64,000 nt of DNA from Gillisia mitskevichiae (GTDB lineage: Bacteria; Bacteroidota; Bacteroidia; Flavobacteriales; Flavobacteriaceae). How positions within the stretch are numbered: the first letter of the stretch is position 1; each line of letters opens with the position of its first letter. Where the stretch lies: NCBI RefSeq assembly GCF_003634585.1, contig NZ_RBLG01000003.1, positions 1 through 64,000 of the forward strand, written 5' to 3'. Shown piece by piece: positions 54,903 to 64,000 of this stretch. The notes under the pieces are model-generated. The model searched no databases, had not been told where the DNA came from, and saw nothing but the letters and a program-made list of their open reading frames with translations. Both the position numbers and the translations under genes were made by a program.

Positions 54903-56057
54903 TTACAACAACAATAATGGAGCTATAAAACCAATTCTTACTTCATTTCTATTATAATTGGCTGCATTAAATTGTTTTGTTGCAAAATTAGAATAGTCAT
55001 AATATCTTCCAATATAAGCAAAGAAAAACCGAACGTCAAGGTTTTTAAACGGACTATAATATACAGTAGGAACCATTCCGTAACTAGTTCTTAAAAGCTC
55101 ACGGCCAGATTCAAAATCACCATAAGCATTGCTAGTCATTAGACTTAGTAATCCTCTAAATTTAGGACTGAATTGATATTCTGCTCTCAACCAGTTCTCT
55201 ATATACAAGGCATCCTCTGCTAACACATCATTCTGAATAATACTAGTAACAATGCCTTTAGTATCAACCTCTTCATAACTATAATTAAAGTCATACATCA
55301 AGGTGAGATTCTTGTTTTGATATTTATTACCTAAAGTAAAAAAATAAGTCCCTCTTTTTTTCACCTGATTCGAATAACTTAAACTATAAATTGTTTGAAA
55401 TTTCTCCTCGAAAAAACTTCCTCTCCAGTTCCCAACAAAAGCCACTGGCCAATCGGGTTCCTGAATATTTTCTGCAACCACATCGCCATAAAGATCATCA
55501 TAAAGCATGGTTCGGGAATTTAAAATCTGGAATCCTAATTTATGCTGTTTTGAATTTTGATACGTAATTCCTGCGCCGGTTACAAATGCCAAAGCATTGC
55601 TTTGAATATCATTATATTCTAATACGTCTAGTGCTTGAAACTCATATTCATAACCTCCATAAAACGCATAGGTTTTCCCTAGAATTAGGTTGAATCTTGG
55701 ACTGGCTTGAATATCAATGTAAGCCAATTCAATATTGCTCCCTAATTGATCTAAGGATTGAACTTCGCCACCTTTATTAAAACGATTTCTAAAATGAAAG
55801 TCCACCTTTTCATGTAATTTTGCTGAAATCCCTAGAGCGGTATAGCCATTTTCAAACTGCAAACCATTATAATAGCTATCACCTCCCCTAAAGGTATAGG
55901 CTTGAAACTCCATACGCATATCGAAAGTGATATTTATATTTTTTAGAAGTGTTTCTTTTTCAAGAGAGATTAAAGGCTCAGCTAAACTGTCCCTTATTTG
56001 AGAGAATCCAGTTAAGGTACATAATAGGAAAAGAAATAAAAAAAATGGTCTTATCAT
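54903..56057 (-). CDS. Outer-membrane beta-barrel porin
   Basis: A protein of about 384 residues when started at the ATG at 56057, which directly precedes the signal peptide (MIRPFFLFLFLLCTLTGFSQ). The mature part has many amphipathic beta strands with aromatic girdles, for example NLILGKTYAFYGGYEYEF and RFFFAYIGRYYDYSNF. It resembles OprO/OprP-type or related porins of Bacteroidetes. Substrate unknown; no transport genes nearby. Confidence 0.75.
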   Translation of the reverse strand: MIRPFFLFLFLLCTLTGFSQIRDSLAEPLISLEKETLLKNINITFDMRMEFQAYTFRGGDSYYNGLQFENGYTALGISAKLHEKVDFHFRNRFNKGGEVQSLDQLGSNIELAYIDIQASPRFNLILGKTYAFYGGYEYEFQALDVLEYNDIQSNALAFVTGAGITYQNSKQHKLGFQILNSRTMLYDDLYGDVVAENIQEPDWPVAFVGNWRGSFFEEKFQTIYSLSYSNQVKKRGTYFFTLGNKYQNKNLTLMYDFNYSYEEVDTKGIVTSIIQNDVLAEDALYIENWLRAEYQFSPKFRGLLSLMTSNAYGDFESGRELLRTSYGMVPTVYYSPFKNLDVRFFFAYIGRYYDYSNFATKQFNAANYNRNEVRIGFIAPLLLL

Positions 56058-56637
56058 AAATGAATTTAGAATTATCAGCAAATTTTGAACTAAAAACTAG
56101 GAAGGATTACCATCATTACATTGCCTTTAGTTCAATAGAAAATGTAAAATAGGATTATCTTCATAAAACTACATAATATAATTTAAAATGGAAAGTTTAA
56201 AGATTAGGTTCTGCTTTCTTCTATAAAATCTTAACCCATTTGGTCTTACATCTTCTCTTTTAAATAATTCATATGTATAAAAACATACCTAATCCCTCAT
56301 ATACTGGGATTCAACTCAGGAAATACTTTTTGTTTATACCTCTGGTACCTCCTATATTTTATAAACATTAATTTTCTTTTTCTAAATTTATTTATGAAAA
56401 AGTTGTATTGATAACGCCTAATTAAGCGGAAATTACAGGAGAAATACTTACCTTTGCATTTAATTAAAGAAAACGCCAATTTTTGTAAGACTTTCTTAGT
56501 CCTTTTGTAAATCGAAATCCAACAAGACGCATAGATTGCCCTATAGATGAATAAATATTGGCTTGGGAAGTAATGATGTTCAATAAAATTTCTTTTCTTC
56601 CTTTTTTTATTATATGTTTAATAATTAAACCTTTAGG

Positions 56638-56652
56638 TTACATAATATGTAA
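56638..56652. promoter_or_regulatory. TTACATAATATGTAA palindrome before the small basic gene
   Basis: A 15-base near-perfect palindrome 17 bases upstream of the ATG at 56670. Position and symmetry fit a regulator-binding site, perhaps autoregulatory. No regulator can be named. Confidence 0.35.
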
Positions 56653-56669
56653 TCATTGAAATAGCAAAT

Positions 56670-56879
56670 ATGGGAAGACCTTCCACTAAACCAAAAGATT
56701 TAAGAGACGGATTTTATATAGAAGTTCGAAATAAAAATCAAAGAACTGCAATAAAAATTCGCAGAGATACTAAGGAGCAACTAATTCTTGCTATAGAGGA
56801 GTATCGAAAAAACAAAGAAGTTACAGTTCTAGGGGAATCCAAGAAAGGTAAAATGATTGAGATCCCCGGAGTAAGTTAA
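56670..56879 (+). CDS. Small basic protein, unknown function
   Basis: A 69-residue Lys/Arg-rich protein beginning MGRPSTKPKDLRDGFYIEVRN. The pattern looks conserved and possibly nucleic-acid binding, but I do not recognise a family. It stands alone: 590 bases before it and 320 after it (56880-57201) show no other gene. The upstream region contains a palindromic TTACATAATATGTAA about 15 bases before the ATG, a possible operator. Confidence 0.6.
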   Translation: MGRPSTKPKDLRDGFYIEVRNKNQRTAIKIRRDTKEQLILAIEEYRKNKEVTVLGESKKGKMIEIPGVS

Positions 56880-57201
56880 CATTCCACATTCATTTTTAGG
56901 ATGTGTATAGTAAAATATACACATCCCGGAAAAGAAGGCCTTAGTAGAGCCTGTTCGTTTCTTAATACAAATCCAATTTCATTAAGTAGGATCCCAATAA
57001 TTCTTCTACCAACTTAGATAAATTATTAATATTGGTTTCTTTCCTTCAAGTTGCGTCTTCAACTTAAAATCGAATACTCACAAGCTGCTATATTACTATT
57101 CAGTATAATATCACCCACTTATAATGTTTAAATATTATTTAAACTAGGATAATTAGTGTTGCGGGATAGTTCTTAGGAAACCTATGATAATTATAATCAG
57201 A

Positions 57202-57813
57202 TTAAATTCCTAGTCCCATCTGTAATTTAGGGTCAACTGTAAAATACTTTATGTTATTCCCTTCAGTAATACTAAATTTAACATTATAAAGTTCTTCTCC
57301 TTCTACGTCTTTATTTTTAATTTTCATCTCTAAACCTTTTTTTTGATGATTTTTCGTGCTAAATCTAAGAATTTTTGCGCCACCATTCGGTTTTCTCTCA
57401 ATATCTAAAATCTCGATTACAGCATTACTATTGCCATCTTTAGGCTCTCCACTCCAGTAAATTTTCATGTTCTTATAAACAGTAGTTACAAAGTCTTTTG
57501 GGCTTCCAGAATTTGTCACCGAATTACCTTCCACATTAGAAAATACCACTGTAGAATCTAAATTACGCTCATTTATTTTTCCTGTATCTATAGTTAAAAG
57601 CACATACGCATCCTTAGAAACCAGCTCTGCTTCATTATCCATAATTCCTAATTCCAAGTTAGCGCTACTATTTGAGTTAAAAATAAGCTGTTCTGAGTTC
57701 TCGATAGAACCGTATGAAACCGGCTCTTCACTTTTGAATGAAATTAAAACAAGAAAGATTGTTAATAAGCCAGCGAATTTAATTGTACGTTTTAGTAATG
57801 TTTTCGTTTTCAT
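57202..57813 (-). CDS. Secreted protein of unknown function
   Basis: A 203-residue protein with a signal-type N-terminus (hydrophobic about 12-27, FAGLLTIFLVLISF). The mature part is beta-rich with Asn/Asp/Ser and a central VYKNMKIYWSGEPKDGNSN. It is 44 bases downstream of the cyclase gene on the same strand, so the two may form an operon. Family not recognised. Confidence 0.65.
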   Translation of the reverse strand: MKTKTLLKRTIKFAGLLTIFLVLISFKSEEPVSYGSIENSEQLIFNSNSSANLELGIMDNEAELVSKDAYVLLTIDTGKINERNLDSTVVFSNVEGNSVTNSGSPKDFVTTVYKNMKIYWSGEPKDGNSNAVIEILDIERKPNGGAKILRFSTKNHQKKGLEMKIKNKDVEGEELYNVKFSITEGNNIKYFTVDPKLQMGLGI

Positions 57814-57857
57814 GATTTTAAGTTTTGGTTGTTTATTAAAAAAATCTATTTGATTTT

Positions 57858-59705
57858 TTAGCTCATATTAGTGGACATTCCATTATGCTTTAAAGTCGAG
57901 GTATCCTTAAGGTTTTCCACAAAATACATGGGTATCATGCCTTTATTTTTCACTTTTATTTTACCTCTTTCCTTACAGGAGAAGGTACTTTTCACCAAAT
58001 GATAGGTATCTTCGGAAATATTGATCTTTCCAATTTCGGAACAAGATTCCATTCGTGAAGCAATATTAACTGCATCTCCCCAAATATCATAAGCGAATTT
58101 TTTGCTCCCCACTACTCCTGCTATTAATGGACCACTATTGATCCCAATTCTAATTTCAAAAAGAGCTCCAATACCCAAATTATCTCTTTTTGTCTCTTCC
58201 ACAAATTCTAATATCTCAAGCGCTGCATACATCATTGCAACGGCATGATTTTCCATAGGATAAGGAACCCCTGCAGCACACATGTAAGAATCCCCAATTG
58301 TTTTGATCTTCTCCAAACCGTGCTTTTCAATAATTTTGTCAAATTTTGAAAAATAGAAATCAACACTTTTCACCAATTCTTCCGGAGAGAGACTCTCCGA
58401 AAAATGTGTAAAATCCACGAAGTCTGTAAATAAAACACTAACTGAATCAAACTTTTTGGCTTTAACTTTTCCTGTTTCCATAAGCTCGAGAGCCGTTCCT
58501 TCTGGAAGAATATTTCTCAATAAATGTTCAGACCGGATCTTTTCACGTTCAATAATTAAATTGGTGCGTCTAATAAAATTATTTCTTCTATATAACCCAA
58601 ATGCTAAGAGCATTAAGAGGAATAGCGCAACTAAAACTCCTATAACTATATTCTGTTGATTCTTTTTCTGTTGATTCAATAAATCGACTTCGGTTTGCTT
58701 TTGGGAGATCTCAAAATCTGTACGTAAATTGGCCATTTCTCGGATAGATTCTAAATTTCTTACACTATCGCGATACGTTATATAATCCTTATAATATTGA
58801 AAAGATTTTGCAGTATATCCTATTTGTTCATATAATTCTGAAAGTTTTTGATAGGCATCTGCTATATAATTCTTAAAACCATATTTCTTAGAAATTTCCA
58901 AACTTCTGCTAGCATAGCGAAATGCCTTATCCATATCTCCTTTTTCCGAATATACATCGGAGAGAGAAACAAGGAATTCGGCAATAGCATTATGGGCATT
59001 TAACTCTTCAAGCAATATTATAGCAGTGTTTAAATTCTCTTCTGCCAAATCATCATTACCTAATTCAGCATTAATTCTACCAAGATTTCCCAAACTATAA
59101 GCCCGTCCCAAGGGATAATTTACTTTCTCAAAAATAAGCTCTGCTTCCTTAGTGAAAATTTTAGCTTTTTCTAAATTCCCTATACGTAAGTATTCATCTC
59201 CGGCATTAAAAAGTGCACTACCCAAAGAGGTTGAATCTTCTCCGCTTCGCAACTCATCTATACCTTTATTATAATAAAGATCTGCATTAGAAGTATTTCC
59301 ACTTAATGAATAAACATTCCCAATCTCAATATTACTGTAAGCGATTCCCTTCTTATCCTTAATTTTATTGGCATAATCCAAGCTTTTAAAATATGCTTTT
59401 AATGCTTGTTTAAGGTCCCCTTTTAGACGTAATCCATTTCCAAGTTGGCGATATCCACTATATACTTTTTCGTCATTCCCTATAGCTATCCCATGTGTTA
59501 TTAACAGTTTAGAATATTTTGTTACACTATCGGGCTCTTCTTCATTATTAGCTATATCCCATAATAAATCCAAATCGACTGGTTTTCCTGCTCGAGAGTT
59601 AAATATGTTCTTTAAACTATCAGAAATTCCAGATTTTTGAGCAGTACTGTTTCCACAACAAAGTAAAATTGCTATTAGAACCAAAAAGGAATACTGTCTT
59701 CTCAT
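57858..59705 (-). CDS. TPR-containing membrane adenylate cyclase (class III)
   Basis: A 615-residue protein: signal peptide (about 1-22), 6-7 tetratricopeptide repeats in the periplasm (about 60-320; for example KGIAYSNIEIGNVYSLSGN), a coiled segment, one transmembrane helix (about 352-372, IVIGVLVALFLLMLLAFGLY) and a cytoplasmic cyclase domain (about 395-605). Metal Asp residues are in VLFTDFVDFTHF. Substrate residues Lys (EKIKTIGDSYM) and Asp (YDIWGDAVNIASRM) indicate ATP. It likely couples a periplasmic protein contact to cAMP production. Confidence 0.9.
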   Translation of the reverse strand: MRRQYSFLVLIAILLCCGNSTAQKSGISDSLKNIFNSRAGKPVDLDLLWDIANNEEEPDSVTKYSKLLITHGIAIGNDEKVYSGYRQLGNGLRLKGDLKQALKAYFKSLDYANKIKDKKGIAYSNIEIGNVYSLSGNTSNADLYYNKGIDELRSGEDSTSLGSALFNAGDEYLRIGNLEKAKIFTKEAELIFEKVNYPLGRAYSLGNLGRINAELGNDDLAEENLNTAIILLEELNAHNAIAEFLVSLSDVYSEKGDMDKAFRYASRSLEISKKYGFKNYIADAYQKLSELYEQIGYTAKSFQYYKDYITYRDSVRNLESIREMANLRTDFEISQKQTEVDLLNQQKKNQQNIVIGVLVALFLLMLLAFGLYRRNNFIRRTNLIIEREKIRSEHLLRNILPEGTALELMETGKVKAKKFDSVSVLFTDFVDFTHFSESLSPEELVKSVDFYFSKFDKIIEKHGLEKIKTIGDSYMCAAGVPYPMENHAVAMMYAALEILEFVEETKRDNLGIGALFEIRIGINSGPLIAGVVGSKKFAYDIWGDAVNIASRMESCSEIGKINISEDTYHLVKSTFSCKERGKIKVKNKGMIPMYFVENLKDTSTLKHNGMSTNMS

Positions 59706-60325
59706 ATGTAATAATTAAATTAGATCCCATTTTTAGGGTATTTCTAAAATATTTTATCAATAGCTTAATTATAATTCTATCTAATGAATTTTAATTTTTT
59801 GCATTGCATACTTTAGAATGAACGAATTGTGGGGAGAGGGTTCTTTGAACTACAAATAAGGGATCAAATAGGTAGTTCTATTATAAATTATAATGTAAAA
59901 CTCTATTCATAATAAAAATAAGATCACATTAAAATTACTGATTATCAAGGTAGTGAAGATATAAATATTAAAAAAGAGATTTTCGGTGAACAGCTTCAAA
60001 ACGCTTCTAACTACACATTTCTTTCAAAAAAAACTTAAAATTGAAAACTCATGCAAATTTTATATTACCATTTTCCATGAGTTCCCTTAACAAATCAAAA
60101 GTTTATAAAGTGAATTAAAATTATTTACGAAGTAAATATTGTGGTAATTTGGTTACTTTAGAAGTAAATACTCATCTATTATTAACAAATTTGAATTTTA
60201 TAAGCTTCACATTAAGTTGATTTTAAATGTTTTAGTTGGTCTTTTATAAACCAACATATTGTTTATACTATTTCAAATCTATACCTTATAGAAAAAATTG
60301 GAACGCAGATCAAAAGATTCGTTTA

Positions 60326-60916
60326 ATGGATAAGTTTCTTCCTATTTACAAAAAGGTGATTTCCAATCTGGAACAAAATTTACCTTTATGGCTTCATTAT
60401 CATTGTCCAGAACATACCAAATATGTATTAGAAAAAGTTATTTATATAGCTAAAATGGAGAATTTGGAAGAGAACGAATTGTTTTTATTGAAAATTGCAG
60501 CTCTTTACCATGATATAGGTTTTATAATAAATAGAGAGGAGCATGAAAAATTAAGCTGTATCATCGCAACCAAAGAATTAAAGGAATTTGGATTAAAACC
60601 AGAGGAAATAACAAAGATCTGTGAGATGATGAAAGCTACAGAGATCCCACAAAACCCTACTTCACACTTAGCTGCAATTCTTGCAGATGCCGATTTGGAA
60701 TATCTTGGTACCGATGATTTTTTTCATTGGAGCGAAAAATTATATCTGGAACTATTGCATTATCAGCCAGAATTAAGCCAGGAGAAGTGGAATGAAATAC
60801 AATATGATTTTATTTCTAAACATAGTTATCATACTAGTTATTGCAGGCAAAACCGTGAACCAAAAAAGCTTGAAAATTTGAAATTAATTGAGGATAAATT
60901 GAAGAAAATCAAGTAA
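60326..60916 (+). CDS. HD-domain phosphohydrolase
   Basis: A protein of about 196 residues when started at the ATG at 60326 (MDKFLPIYKKVIS); a TTG at 60236 would add 30 atypical residues. Metal ligands are His in HCPEHTKYVLE, the HD pair in ALYHDIGFI and Asp in ILADADLEYLG. HD proteins of this kind cleave nucleotides or cyclic nucleotides; the substrate is not known. The 620-base upstream gap (59706-60325) is A+T-rich with no other feature. Confidence 0.85.
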   Translation: MDKFLPIYKKVISNLEQNLPLWLHYHCPEHTKYVLEKVIYIAKMENLEENELFLLKIAALYHDIGFIINREEHEKLSCIIATKELKEFGLKPEEITKICEMMKATEIPQNPTSHLAAILADADLEYLGTDDFFHWSEKLYLELLHYQPELSQEKWNEIQYDFISKHSYHTSYCRQNREPKKLENLKLIEDKLKKIK

Positions 60917-61024
60917 AACCTTCTTTCAGTCCTAAGCCTAAATACAAATAGCTCTTGAGATTAAAAGAAAGCTACAGCACCTATTAGTGCTGAAGCTTAT
61001 CAAGCTATTATTAGAATTTAATAT

Positions 61025-61246
61025 TTACTTCTTTGGAGGCAACGCAAATGCAACTGCATCATGTTCAAAATGATTTCTATGAGCTCCGTCGCAAAAAGGT
61101 TTATTCTGTGAAAGTCCACATCTACAAAGAGAGATCACATCTCTTCCTGCCAGATCGTATACATTTCCTTCTTTATCTACGATCTCAAAATCTCCTGAGA
61201 TCTTAAGTGATCCGTTGTTGTTTACTTTTAAAGTTGTTTTAGACAT
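61025..61246 (-). CDS. CDGSH-type iron-sulfur protein
   Basis: A 73-residue [2Fe-2S] protein. The ligand motif is CRCGLSQNKPFCDGAH, with Cys41, Cys43, Cys52 and His56. The N-terminal half is a short beta region (LKVNNNGSLKISGDF). Bacterial members act in redox or iron-sulfur traffic. Monocistronic. Confidence 0.93.
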   Translation of the reverse strand: MSKTTLKVNNNGSLKISGDFEIVDKEGNVYDLAGRDVISLCRCGLSQNKPFCDGAHRNHFEHDAVAFALPPKK

Positions 61247-61330
61247 ATTATATATTTAGAGTGATTAAATTCATGCGATTCATATGAATATTGATTCAAA
61301 ATTATTTTTTTAGAACTTTAATTTTAAAAA

Positions 61331-63181
61331 CTAATTAGATTCTAAAATAGGAATTAGGGTCCAATTAGTTGTTGAATTTCCATCTTCAGAACTTATTGTA
61401 AGTATTTCGTACTTCTTATTTAGCGGAGTGAGATTTATTAAAGATCCAGATTCAATTGAGCTTTTAGCTCCATATGGGATATCGAAAAACAATTTAGTTT
61501 TAGAAAGGTCTACATTAGTGGAAAACTTTATATATACCTCTCTTTTATCCCAATTTACAATACTTGATGCTATTTCACCTGTGGCCTTTACGTTATAAAT
61601 TCCAGAATTTCCTATTGGGATTCCTTTAGCATTCACATTTCCTAAAATGGCAATATCTTCAGCTTTCATAGAATAATTTCTAAGCTGAATAGCATTTACA
61701 AAGAATTCAGAAGTTTCATTATCATTGTCTGAAAAAAGTGAAAATCCTTGATCTTGTCCACCTGCAAATACATTGTATACAGACCACCTACCTCCAGAAA
61801 TTTCGTTCTTTCCTATAAATTTCCCGTCAATATATTTATTAATCTCATTTTCTGAAACCACAATTCCTAACCTATACCAGGTTTCTGGTTTTAAGGGATT
61901 ATGATATTCGTTACTTACTCCTATTCCTCCAGAATCAATAAATAATTCGGCATCATTATCATTATCTGGGTTTGTTTGAAACAGACTTATATACTGACCA
62001 CTACTTTCTTTCGGAATATAAATATCCATTATAAGAGTATAGTTATAATGTAGATTAGCGTCTAAACCTGAAGTGAAATTGGTGAAAATGAATAATCCGT
62101 TATTAGGATCGAAGGCTGGTATTTTAGCTATTGGTGCTTCTATTCCATTTATAGGTTTAATATTAAAAGTACTGGTAGTCCCAAACTGCACAGGTTGATA
62201 TGCATAATCTTTAGTATAATTTAAATGCCGTAGCTGGCTTCCTACTCCTGTACTATATAAGTTGCCTTTATCAAAATTCCAATTTCCGGTAGTTGCTCTT
62301 ATTGGTTGCGTATCTAGATCTATTCCTTCGCAAATAGATTTTAATGCAGATGTAGCAATATCAGACTCCACTCCATCCACTCCAGCATTTTTTAATTTCT
62401 TTATTTCCTCTATATTATTAGAGGTAAATACCCAAACCTTTGCGTTGTTTTCGTGAACTTTAGAAAGAAAGGTTTTAAAGTCTTCGTTGGTTTCATCTAA
62501 AGCAAACGTATAATATGTTTCAAAGATCACACAGCCTAGATCAACCATTTCTTTATACCAATTATTATCATTTATGTTCTCTGGTAATCCTCCAAAATAA
62601 ATGAATGATGAATTTGGACAGTAGGCTTTAAATTTTTTAGCCTCATCTATGGAAGCCACGGCTGGGAGCATCCTTTTAGGATCCACTTTCGAGTTTTGAA
62701 GCACTCTACACATGAGCTCATGATCTGTTTTTTTAGTATCTAAATATAGATATGCATCATATTTTTCAGCTAAAATTAAAGCTTCTTCTAAAGTCGCTAT
62801 TTTGGTATTGGTAAACTGGCTTCCTTTCCATCTTCCAAAATCCAATTCTAATAATTCAGCATAAGTGGATGATACTACATATCCTTGGCCACTACTAGCT
62901 CTATACATGGTGGGTTGATCATGATATAATACATACACATCATCTGATGTTATATTAATATCGATCTCACAATATTTAACTCCACGTTTAAAAGCCTCCT
63001 CTATGCTTAAAAGTGTGTTTTCAGGATATACATCTGAATATCCTCTATGCCCAATAACTTCAAAATCACAATCGGAATAATTATATGAAGGAACATTTAC
63101 TTGTGAAAAAAGGTCTTGTACACCTCCAAATAGTGTGACACTTAGAGCAACAATTCTAACTATTTTGAAGGATAGAACCAC
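61331..63181 (-). CDS. Secreted glycerophosphodiester phosphodiesterase with LamG domain
   Basis: A 616-residue secreted protein. Signal peptide about 1-26. GDPD domain about 38-290: catalytic GHRGYSDVYPENTL (His, Arg, Glu), EIDINITSDDVYVLYHDQPT (Glu, Asp, His) and YLDTKK. A concanavalin-like LamG domain (about 330-520; YIDGKFIGKNEISGG) and a C-terminal Ig-like segment (about 525-616) follow. It would hydrolyse glycerophosphodiesters, perhaps from lipids or teichoic polymers, while bound to carbohydrate. It follows the glycosyltransferase by 5 bases. Confidence 0.88.
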   Translation of the reverse strand: MVLSFKIVRIVALSVTLFGGVQDLFSQVNVPSYNYSDCDFEVIGHRGYSDVYPENTLLSIEEAFKRGVKYCEIDINITSDDVYVLYHDQPTMYRASSGQGYVVSSTYAELLELDFGRWKGSQFTNTKIATLEEALILAEKYDAYLYLDTKKTDHELMCRVLQNSKVDPKRMLPAVASIDEAKKFKAYCPNSSFIYFGGLPENINDNNWYKEMVDLGCVIFETYYTFALDETNEDFKTFLSKVHENNAKVWVFTSNNIEEIKKLKNAGVDGVESDIATSALKSICEGIDLDTQPIRATTGNWNFDKGNLYSTGVGSQLRHLNYTKDYAYQPVQFGTTSTFNIKPINGIEAPIAKIPAFDPNNGLFIFTNFTSGLDANLHYNYTLIMDIYIPKESSGQYISLFQTNPDNDNDAELFIDSGGIGVSNEYHNPLKPETWYRLGIVVSENEINKYIDGKFIGKNEISGGRWSVYNVFAGGQDQGFSLFSDNDNETSEFFVNAIQLRNYSMKAEDIAILGNVNAKGIPIGNSGIYNVKATGEIASSIVNWDKREVYIKFSTNVDLSKTKLFFDIPYGAKSSIESGSLINLTPLNKKYEILTISSEDGNSTTNWTLIPILESN

Positions 63182-63186
63182 TAGAT

Positions 63187-64000
63187 TTATTTCTTTTGTT
63201 TTTTAACAGGATTGGATAATCCGGCCCTACTCATTACACCCCAACTGTTTTTTCCCCTTAGTAGATCGAAATTACCCATAACTGCAGACCACATAATTAC
63301 CGGATGATAAATAATAGGTTCCAACATCGCTGTCCCAATTAACCTAAAGATATAACTAGGCTTTTTATATTGTTGAAATGAATATTCTTCAAAAAATAAA
63401 GCAGTAACAGAAAACAATATTGCAAAACTATAAACGGCTAAAAAGAAGGTTAAAAATATTTGCCAGCTTACTTGTCCAAATATAAATAGAATAATAAAAA
63501 ATAAAATTCCGGTAAATTCAATTAGAGGCGCTAACCATTCAAAAAAGAACCAAAATGGAGTGCTTAACATTCCTAGCACTTTATATTTAGGATTAAACAT
63601 CATTTTCTTATGCATCCACAGAGTCTCGGCTGTACCTCTGGTCCATCTATTACGTTGGCGCTGTAATACTTTCCAAGTTTGGGGAACTTCTGTCCAGCAC
63701 AAGGGATCTGGCACAAAGCCAACGGTGTACGGTTCATCTCGCTCTTGCATCATTCTACGCATACGCACTAACAACTCCATATCTTCCCCAACAGTATTGG
63801 TATTATATCCTCCTGCTTCTATAACAATCTGTTTATCGAACATACCAAATGCTCCAGAAATTAGAAGTAATCCATCTACTCTAGACCACGCCATTCGTCC
63901 CATTAAGAAAGCTCTGAAATATTCTAAAACTTGAACTCTAGCAACAAATGTATCTGGTAATTTAACTTCAATAATTCTTCCATCTTCTATAACACAAGAA
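63187..64000 (-). CDS. Glycosyltransferase family 2, C-terminal part (cut by window end)
   Basis: Frame open through the window edge; 270 C-terminal residues are visible. GT2 motifs are GAFGMFDKQIVIEAGGY, the base Asp in VGEDMELLVRMRR and QRQRNRWTRGTAE (Q/RXXRW). Four transmembrane helices follow. The type is that of processive synthases such as PgaC or BcsA-like enzymes, making beta-linked polysaccharide. It is in one operon with the GDPD-LamG gene. Confidence 0.88.
   Translation of the reverse strand, partial: SCVIEDGRIIEVKLPDTFVARVQVLEYFRAFLMGRMAWSRVDGLLLISGAFGMFDKQIVIEAGGYNTNTVGEDMELLVRMRRMMQERDEPYTVGFVPDPLCWTEVPQTWKVLQRQRNRWTRGTAETLWMHKKMMFNPKYKVLGMLSTPFWFFFEWLAPLIEFTGILFFIILFIFGQVSWQIFLTFFLAVYSFAILFSVTALFFEEYSFQQYKKPSYIFRLIGTAMLEPIIYHPVIMWSAVMGNFDLLRGKNSWGVMSRAGLSNPVKKQKK

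Noticed and set aside
56297-56479. 60-residue minus-strand ORF in a gap
   Set aside because: Basic, low-complexity composition with no ribosome-binding site or family likeness; the 56082-56669 gap shows no convincing gene.

Overview
The window comes from a low-G+C member of the Bacteroidetes, most likely family Flavobacteriaceae (Gramella/Christiangramia-like; genus not decided). Evidence: the gliding genes gldF and gldG, a DUF4294 gene next to an M42 peptidase, a Wzi-type outer-membrane protein, RND/TolC operons with lipoprotein adaptors, and promoters of the Bacteroidetes form TTTG-N19-21-TAnnTTTG. No tRNA or rRNA gene was found; two tandem promoters at the left edge fire leftwards out of the window.

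Left chromosomal block (about 1-17410): DUF4294 protein, M42 aminopeptidase, two paralogous secreted proteins flanking a type IB topoisomerase, a GH16 glucanase, purC, phoH, a SAM hydroxide adenosyltransferase with an ABM-domain protein, gldF-gldG, dnaN, a Wzi-like protein, a DUF4870 protein and mnmE.

Integrated island (about 17393-52863, roughly 35.4 kb): the last 18 bases of mnmE recur with 16/18 identity at 52846-52863, and TTACACCTCGTT occurs just inside both ends. This marks an integrative and mobilizable element inserted at the mnmE 3' end. Its core carries a tyrosine integrase, HipBA, an excisionase-like HTH protein, a VapE-like ATPase, a nested-palindrome region resembling a replication origin, a Toprim primase, an oriT-like hairpin, a MobC-like protein, a relaxase, a small membrane protein and a broken TnpB/Cas12f-like protein that lacks catalytic residues. 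Cargo follows: a tolC-adaptor-RND-tetR operon; an opposite operon of tetR, adaptor, RND, tolC, phospholipase A, membrane cyclase and a frameshifted PAP2 phosphatase, with a lipid A type acyltransferase beyond it; another TetR; and a redox/carbonyl detoxification cluster (glutathione peroxidase, SDR, two aldo-keto reductases, thioesterase, DODA-type dioxygenase). The right end is decayed: IS1595 and IS1634 remnants, a Usp fragment, a collapsed third RND operon and a frameshifted GbsR/MarR regulator.

Right chromosomal block (52864-64000): a VTT-domain membrane protein, universal stress protein, porin, a small basic protein, a secreted protein next to a TPR adenylate cyclase, an HD-domain protein, a CDGSH iron-sulfur protein, a GDPD-LamG protein and a family 2 glycosyltransferase cut by the window edge.

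The points most worth follow-up are the island boundaries, the 22822-23003 palindrome cluster, the oriT candidate, and the catalytically dead TnpB-like gene with a structured segment beside it. All functional calls come from reading sequence; no database search was run.
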